A stretch of 64,000 nt of DNA. It comes from an uncultured Eubacteriales bacterium. GTDB taxonomy: Bacteria > Bacillota > Clostridia > Oscillospirales > QAMX01. Of this stretch, positions 59,606 to 64,000 are shown in pieces. The notes under the pieces are model-generated. The model made no database searches and was not told where the DNA came from. It saw only the letters and a list, made by a program, of their open reading frames with translations. The first letter of the stretch is position 1, and every line of letters starts with the position of its first letter. Position numbers and translations under genes: made by a program. The stretch spans positions 65,205 to 129,204 of the forward strand of contig CAKTEH010000008.1 in assembly GCA_934546935.1 (NCBI GenBank), written 5' to 3'.

Positions 59606-60751
59606 ATGAATGATATCATAAAAAACCAGGCGCTTACCTCCTATCCGCTCTTTTTCGACGATGTACATAAGCTTCTGACCTTTGGCGACCGTTCGAAAAC
59701 CGGCGCATATATCCCGCTGCGTCCCGGCTGCGAGCTTTTGGGCGAGGGCCGCGTGCGTTTCAATTACCGTCCGGCCGAGGGGACGAAAAGCGTCGTCGTG
59801 AAGGGGATCGGCGGCTCCATGCCCGGCACTTACGAGCTTGCGCCGGATGAGGACGGCTATTGGTCCGTCACGGTGGATGATATCCGCGACGGTTTCCACT
59901 ATCATAAGTACTTCGTCGACGGCGTGGAGGCGCCGAACGCGCTCGCGCCTTATGGATATGGCTGCTTCCAGCCTATCAACTTCTTTGAAATGCCCGGCGG
60001 CGCTGATCCGGAATTTTATCTCCTGAAGGATGTCCCGCACGGCACGGTGCGTATGGACCTCTACAAATCTGCGCTGACCGGACGCTGGCGCAACTGCTTT
60101 ATCTACACCCCGCCGGGATATGAGACGGATACGGACCGCCGTTATCCTGTGCTGTACCTCCAGCATGGCGGCGGCGAAAACGAAGTCGGCTGGGTCTGGC
60201 AGGGCAAAATCAACTATATCGCAGATAATTTGCTGGCGGAGGGCAAAATGGAGCCGATGATCATTGTCATGAATAACGGCTATGCCTTTAAAGACGATGG
60301 TACCAGCAACGAATCGATGGGCAGCATCGACGAGGTGATCGTCGGCGACTGCATTCCGTTTATCGACGCGAAGTACCGCACCGTCGCGGACCGCCACGGC
60401 CGCGCGATGGCGGGGCTTTCCATGGGCGCGATGCAGTCCAATGTGACTGTGATGAAGAATCCGGACGTGTTCGCAAACGTCGGCATTTTCTCCGGCGGTT
60501 TCAACTACAAGGGAGACGGATATGATCTCACGGATGTGTTTGAGGACGTGGAAAAGTACCGCGCACGCTTTGACCTGCTGTTCGTTTCAGCGGGCGAGGA
60601 CGAGCAGCCCATGTGCGGCACGCTCCGTAAAACGCTCGGCGAGTTGAACGAGAAGGGTTTCCAAAACGTGTTCTATTCCTGCCCGGGCTTCCACGAGTGG
60701 GACGTGTGGCGTTACGCCGCGCGGGAGTTCTTAAAGCTGCTGTTCCGGTAA
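59606..60751 (+). CDS. esterase with N-terminal E-set/CBM48-like domain, copy 2
   Basis: 381 residues, a close paralogue of the upstream gene in the same operon. Same order: E-set domain (VRFNYRPAEGTKSVVVKGIGGSMPGTYELAPDEDGYWSVTVDD), then the hydrolase with FIYTPPGYETDTDRRYPVLYLQHGGGENEVGWVWQGKINYI, nucleophile MAGLSMGAMQSN (Ser about residue 271) and CPGFHEWDVWRYAAREF. The nucleophile elbow differs (GLSMG against GLSLG), so the two may prefer different esters. ATG follows GAGAGGAGG. A terminator follows at 60762. Confidence 0.87.
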   Translation: MNDIIKNQALTSYPLFFDDVHKLLTFGDRSKTGAYIPLRPGCELLGEGRVRFNYRPAEGTKSVVVKGIGGSMPGTYELAPDEDGYWSVTVDDIRDGFHYHKYFVDGVEAPNALAPYGYGCFQPINFFEMPGGADPEFYLLKDVPHGTVRMDLYKSALTGRWRNCFIYTPPGYETDTDRRYPVLYLQHGGGENEVGWVWQGKINYIADNLLAEGKMEPMIIVMNNGYAFKDDGTSNESMGSIDEVIVGDCIPFIDAKYRTVADRHGRAMAGLSMGAMQSNVTVMKNPDVFANVGIFSGGFNYKGDGYDLTDVFEDVEKYRARFDLLFVSAGEDEQPMCGTLRKTLGELNEKGFQNVFYSCPGFHEWDVWRYAAREFLKLLFR

Positions 60752-60761
60752 AATTTGAGGG

Positions 60762-60793
60762 AAAGCCGCAGGTGATTTTCCTGCGGCTTTTTT
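60762..60793. terminator. terminator of the tandem esterase operon
   Basis: AAAGCCGCAGG pairs with CCTGCGGCTTT and is followed by TTT. Confidence 0.88.
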
Positions 60794-60821
60794 GAAAATA
60801 TGCTCCATTTGCGCTCTTGGC

Positions 60822-60850
60822 TTGCCCGGGCAGGGAAAATCCATTACAAT
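60822..60850 (+). promoter_or_regulatory. promoter of the TetR-family gene
   Basis: TTGCCC (60822-60827), 17 bp, TACAAT (60845-60850). Transcription would begin near 60857, inside the palindrome at 60856-60875. Confidence 0.6.
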
Positions 60851-60855
60851 AAAGG

Positions 60856-60875
60856 TGAATTCATTATAGAATTCA
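60856..60875. promoter_or_regulatory. palindromic operator, probably autoregulatory
   Basis: TGAATTCATTATAGAATTCA is an inverted repeat with 7-bp arms and a 6-bp centre, placed at the predicted transcription start of the TetR gene. Its size fits a TetR-family dimer site. Related half-sites lie at 58383 and 49337. Confidence 0.6.
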
Positions 60876-60907
60876 TTGCTTATGACGGTAAAGGAGTTTA
60901 TCTGGCC

Positions 60908-61462
60908 ATGAACGCGAAGAAAATTATTTTTCAGGCATTCTATGATCTGCTGCAGAAACAGTCGATCAGCGCGATCAGCGTCAGTATGATTATAGAAGCC
61001 GCGGAAGTTTCCAAACCGACATTTTATCGGTATTATTACAATAAATTTGATTTGTTAAACCGGATTTTTGAGGAAATTCTCTCACCTATGTATGAGGCGG
61101 GCTTTAGTTTAGACTGGACACAGGCGCTGGAGAAAACGTTTGCAAGCCTTGAAGACAATCGAACGGTTTTCCGCAACGGTTTTAAAACGGAGGATCAATA
61201 CAATTTGCGCAATGATATCATGCTTCGTATTATTGAGAATGCGATAAACCGGATGCTGGAGCATGGGGGGGTGGATATCCAGCAACAACCCTGCGCATTT
61301 GCCATACGATCCTGTGCAATTACCCATGTTGCGGCTATGTGCGGCTGGGTTCTGGACAGCAAACGGCAGCCGGCTGAACAGACGATTGCACTTTTGCTCG
61401 GCACGCTGCCTTATCAGCTTTATCCGTATTTTACACAAATGACAATCCGTGAAAAAAACTGA
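60908..61462 (+). CDS. TetR-family transcriptional regulator
   Basis: 184 residues from ATG 60908; the ribosome site AAAGGAG is 11 nt upstream. The N-terminal helix-turn-helix is MNAKKIIFQAFYDLLQKQSISAISVSMIIEAAEVSKPTFYRYYYNKFDLL, with the recognition helix in VSKPTFYRYYYNK, a clear TetR pattern. The C-terminal ligand domain (residues 60-184) is divergent and resembles the TetR_C_7-like group. It lies between two esterase transcripts and near its own palindrome, so autorepression and control of the esterases, relieved by a substrate or product, is the likely arrangement. Confidence 0.88.
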   Translation: MNAKKIIFQAFYDLLQKQSISAISVSMIIEAAEVSKPTFYRYYYNKFDLLNRIFEEILSPMYEAGFSLDWTQALEKTFASLEDNRTVFRNGFKTEDQYNLRNDIMLRIIENAINRMLEHGGVDIQQQPCAFAIRSCAITHVAAMCGWVLDSKRQPAEQTIALLLGTLPYQLYPYFTQMTIREKN

Positions 61463-61502
61463 CAGAAACGGATTTTTGTATCGTTTTTTTGGCGCATTTT
61501 TT

Positions 61503-61531
61503 TGATATACTGCAATTTAGAATACGAAATT
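61503..61531 (+). promoter_or_regulatory. extended -10 promoter and possible operator of the carboxylesterase gene
   Basis: TGATATACT (61503-61511) is an extended -10. AATTT...AAATT (61514-61531) follows at the expected start; TTAGAATACGAA inside it is, on the other strand, 11 of 12 identical to TTCGTATTGTAA at 49341-49352. Confidence 0.4.
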
Positions 61532-61550
61532 ATAAAGAGGAGTGTGAAAA

Positions 61551-63083
61551 ATGCTGAGAAAAGTAAAGGTGGAAAATGGTTGGGTCGAGGGCCTTCCGGC
61601 CGCTGATCCCCGTATCACAAGCTTCAAGGGTATCCCGTTTGCCGCGCCCGCGACGGGCGAAAACCGCTGGCGCGCGCCGCAGCCGGTAAAGGACTGGGAC
61701 GGCGTTTTGCAATGCCATGCATTCGGCCCCATTGCGATGCAGGCAAAGCCCGGTAAAAATCACGAGGATATCTATACCCGCGAGTGGAATTATGATGAAA
61801 ATATCGCGCAGAGTGAGGACTGCCTGCAGCTCAACGTCTGGACGCCTGCAAAGAGCGCGGATGAGAACCTTCCCGTTTACGTCTGGTACTATGGCGGCGG
61901 CTTGCAGGTCGGCAACCCCGCTGAAATGGAGTTCGACGGCGAACGCCTCGCACGCCGCGGCGTGGTCGTCGTCACAGTCAACTACCGCGTGAACGTGTTC
62001 GGCTTCCTCTGCCATCCGGAAATCACCGCGGAAAACCCCGACGCGCCCGCAAACTTCGGCAACCTCGACCAGCAGGCGGCGACGCGCTGGGTCAAACGCA
62101 ATATCGCCGCGTTCGGCGGCAACCCGAACCAGATCACCATCGGCGGACAGTCCGCCGGCGGCGGCAGCGTCATGAGCCAGCTTACCTCGCCGCAGAACGA
62201 GGGACTCTTCCAGGGCGCGATTGTGGAAAGCGGCGTGATGACGCAGCTCTATCCCGGCGGACGTGTGCCGGGGAAGGCGGGACGCGACTTCCACGCGGCG
62301 GAAGAAGAGGGCGTGAAGTTCTTCGACTTCCTGGGCGTCAAGACACTTGCAGAGGCAAGAGCTTTGGACGCGGAGTACATACGCGATAAGGCTGTGGAGT
62401 ATAAGGGCTTCTGGGGCACCGTCGTTGACAACAAATTCAGCGTCGGCGTCGCGTTTGACCTTTTCCGTGAGAATAAACGCTGGATGGTGCCGGTCATGTT
62501 CGGCCATACCTCCTCGGAGTTCCCGTCCGTCCCGAACGTCTCCACGATGGAGGAGTTCCGCGCGCTGGCGGTCGAGCTGTTCGGCGAGGACGCAGACGAA
62601 TTTTTGGCGCTGTGCCCGTCGCAGTTTGACAGCGTGACGGAGGTGAAAAAGAAAGCCTCCATCATCGGCATCGAGTATGCCATCCGCATCCTTTCAGAGG
62701 CAAATGCCGCGAGCGGCGCGAACGCCCCGCTTTACTACTATAACTTCGATCCGTCGATCCCCGGCTGGGATAACCCCGGCACGTTCCACTCCGTGGATCT
62801 GTGGTTCTTCTTTGAGACGCTTGCCAAGTGCTGGCGGCCCTTCACCGGCAAGCACTACGACCTTGCACGCCTGATGTGCAACTACTGGGCGAACTTCATT
62901 AAAAACGGCGATCCGAACGGCCGCGACGCGGACGGTTCCCGGATGCCGCAGTGGGAAACCATGACGCCGGACACGCCGCGCGCCATGTACTTCGGCGATG
63001 GTTTTGCCGAGTACGGCCGCGAGGAACCGAGCGAGCTGATGCAGTTCCTCGTCCGTCAGTATTTTAAAAAGAACTCGAAATAA
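61551..63083 (+). CDS. type-B carboxylesterase/para-nitrobenzyl esterase family
   Basis: 510 residues, the family's usual length. Typical opening GLPAADPRITSFKGIPFAAPATGENRWRAPQP, then SEDCLQLNVWTPA, the oxyanion region YVWYYGGGLQVGNP, and nucleophile TIGGQSAGGGSVMSQL (Ser about residue 201). The acid is in FGHTSSEFPS (Glu about 320) and the His in GTFHSVDLWFFFE (about 415). It hydrolyses carboxylic esters of many kinds, including plant or drug esters. ATG follows AAAGAGGAG. Single gene, downstream of the TetR gene, and strongly C/G-biased at third positions like the tandem esterases. Confidence 0.92.
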   Translation: MLRKVKVENGWVEGLPAADPRITSFKGIPFAAPATGENRWRAPQPVKDWDGVLQCHAFGPIAMQAKPGKNHEDIYTREWNYDENIAQSEDCLQLNVWTPAKSADENLPVYVWYYGGGLQVGNPAEMEFDGERLARRGVVVVTVNYRVNVFGFLCHPEITAENPDAPANFGNLDQQAATRWVKRNIAAFGGNPNQITIGGQSAGGGSVMSQLTSPQNEGLFQGAIVESGVMTQLYPGGRVPGKAGRDFHAAEEEGVKFFDFLGVKTLAEARALDAEYIRDKAVEYKGFWGTVVDNKFSVGVAFDLFRENKRWMVPVMFGHTSSEFPSVPNVSTMEEFRALAVELFGEDADEFLALCPSQFDSVTEVKKKASIIGIEYAIRILSEANAASGANAPLYYYNFDPSIPGWDNPGTFHSVDLWFFFETLAKCWRPFTGKHYDLARLMCNYWANFIKNGDPNGRDADGSRMPQWETMTPDTPRAMYFGDGFAEYGREEPSELMQFLVRQYFKKNSK

Positions 63084-63085
63084 GT

Positions 63086-63124
63086 TAAAAAGTCCCGGCC
63101 ACCCTTTTTGGGCGGCCGGGACTT
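63086..63124 (-). terminator. terminator of the recombinase-SpoVT fusion gene
   Basis: AAGTCCCGGCC...CCC pairs with GGG...GGCCGGGACTT; on the minus strand it is followed by a T run. It also may stop the carboxylesterase transcript from the other side. Confidence 0.8.
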
Positions 63125-63152
63125 GCAGTTTGCGGTGGAAAGATGAGGAGAA

Positions 63153-64000
63153 TCAGGACTCCATTTGCCGCGACAGGAAGCCTGCAACGGTCTGACAGAG
63201 CTTGATTTCCGTTTCGCCCGGCCATGCCGCACCCTCCGGCTGGATGAAGATAACCGCGCCGGAGACATCGCCTTCGGAGATAATCGGCGCCACGACGCTT
63301 GCAAATACGTCGTCTAAACCTTCGCATACCGGTGTGTGGCTGTTGGCGGCGGTAGCCGAAAAGAGCTGCCGGTTTTCCATAAACCGTTCAATCGCTTCGC
63401 TTAAACGCTTATCGATCAAATCGCGGCGGCGCGTGCCAGAGGCGGCGATTACGCTGTCCCGGTCGGCGATAACGGCCGGATATCCGGCTGTTTTGGTGAG
63501 CGTGTCACATAACTGTGCCGCAAAGTCAGCCATTTCTCCCATGGGTGAATATTTCTTAAAAATGACCTCGCCGTCCCGGTCGGTATAGATTTCCAACGGG
63601 TCGCCGTTGCTGATAACACTGACACGGAAAACCTTGTCCTCGTGATTTTTTGAGGATTGAACCAGTGTGTTTTCGATATTTTCCGTGCCTTGCTTAAAAT
63701 TTACGGCATCCTCTGTTTCCGCCGGGAGGGTCCCGCAGCGCAGCAGCGTGTCGATGTCGGATTGAAGCCTGATTTCCAAGTGATCTTCAAAGACGAGAAT
63801 CTTGTCGATCAGCAGCTCCAGATCATTTCGTTCCAGCTTATCCTTTTCCAGAATGTCGTGGAACACGTCGATGGCGGTCTTTGCCACGCGATTCACCTGA
63901 ATGATGGTGTTGCGCTTGTCGCTCAGCAGGTCGATCTGGTGGTTGATGCCGTCGATCTTTTTTTGCAGGTCTGCTTCCATCTCGTCATACAGCGCCTCGA
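63153..64000 (-). CDS. spoVT: chimera: C-terminus of a large serine recombinase fused in frame to SpoVT residues ~31 to end; 5' end outside window
   Basis: The frame is open to position 64000. From 64000 to about 63610 it encodes a coiled-coil and C-terminal part of a large serine recombinase (AIDVFHDILEKDKLERNDLE, then LLIDKILVFEDHLEIRLQSD and IDTLLRCGT). From about 63605 it reads GDPLEIYTDRDGEVIFKKYSP and continues as the SpoVT GAF domain (VIADRDSVIAASGTRRRDLI, GAVIFIQPEG, TVAGFLSRQMES) to the stop. In intact SpoVT, GDPLEI follows the AbrB-type DNA-binding segment (about residues 1-30), which is absent here. The 150 codons from GDPLEI to the stop match the SpoVT remainder. Without its DNA-binding half it cannot act as SpoVT. 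Best reading: an element integrated in spoVT. Confidence 0.85.
   Translation of the reverse strand, partial: EALYDEMEADLQKKIDGINHQIDLLSDKRNTIIQVNRVAKTAIDVFHDILEKDKLERNDLELLIDKILVFEDHLEIRLQSDIDTLLRCGTLPAETEDAVNFKQGTENIENTLVQSSKNHEDKVFRVSVISNGDPLEIYTDRDGEVIFKKYSPMGEMADFAAQLCDTLTKTAGYPAVIADRDSVIAASGTRRRDLIDKRLSEAIERFMENRQLFSATAANSHTPVCEGLDDVFASVVAPIISEGDVSGAVIFIQPEGAAWPGETEIKLCQTVAGFLSRQMES

Overview
The window comes from a spore-forming, strictly anaerobic member of the Bacillota (class Clostridia; family cannot be fixed from sequence alone). Evidence for this is a set of endospore genes (germination protease gpr, spoIIP, a SpoVB-like flippase, a PdaB-like deacetylase, the 3' part of spoVT), a trimeric [FeFe] hydrogenase, AddAB in place of RecBCD, strong AGGAGG ribosome sites, many TTGACA/TATAAT promoters, and moderately high GC with coding on both strands.

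Layout. 1-7.0 kb: a partial UDP-GlcNAc 2-epimerase, a SpoVB-like flippase, a minus-strand NfeD-FloA membrane-domain operon that ends in three small unknown genes (two are tandem paralogues), and an rRNA methyltransferase. 7.0-12.9 kb: an M50 protease, a two-gene radical SAM pair, then gpr-spoIIP. 13-17.7 kb: a phosphoribosyltransferase, a left-handed beta-helix protein and glmM, then a CNNM/CorC-type transporter and a small unknown protein. 17.9-22.2 kb: a serine resolvase broken by one in-frame TGA, and a 975-residue S-layer-homology surface protein with tandem repeats. 22.3-30.5 kb: addA and addB, RNase P RNA and an acetyltransferase. 30.7-38.3 kb: phosphoesterase, GH127 arabinofuranosidase, Hsp33, nucleotidyltransferase, polysaccharide deacetylase, lytic transglycosylase, SDR remnant. 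38.7-45.6 kb: the hydABC-type hydrogenase operon, MATE transporter, HD phosphohydrolase, tRNA-Leu(GAG). 46.6-63.1 kb: an accessory region with six serine esterases/alpha-beta hydrolases, an MBL-fold hydrolase, an amidohydrolase, dCTP deaminase, a frameshifted FAD oxidoreductase, an AAC(3)-like acetyltransferase, a TetR-type regulator and a putative shared operator. 63.15-64 kb: the 3' end of a large serine recombinase fused in frame to SpoVT from residue ~31 onward.

How parts work together. The hydrogenase operon has NuoE-like, NuoF-like and HydA subunits, the composition of electron-confurcating/bifurcating enzymes that reoxidise NADH and ferredoxin with H2 release. The esterase genes at 46.6-51.2 and 58.4-63.1 kb, with the GH127 enzyme, point to removal of ester-linked groups from plant or dietary polysaccharides or small esters. 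GAATTC-based inverted repeats in front of the TetR gene and in front of the 58.4-kb esterase pair suggest local control.

The most interesting object is at the right edge. The N-terminal AbrB DNA-binding part of SpoVT is missing and a serine recombinase C-terminus takes its place in the same reading frame. This is what an integrative element inserted inside a sporulation-regulator gene would leave, and it could be a developmentally excised element of the skin/sigK type; the rest of the element would lie beyond position 64000.
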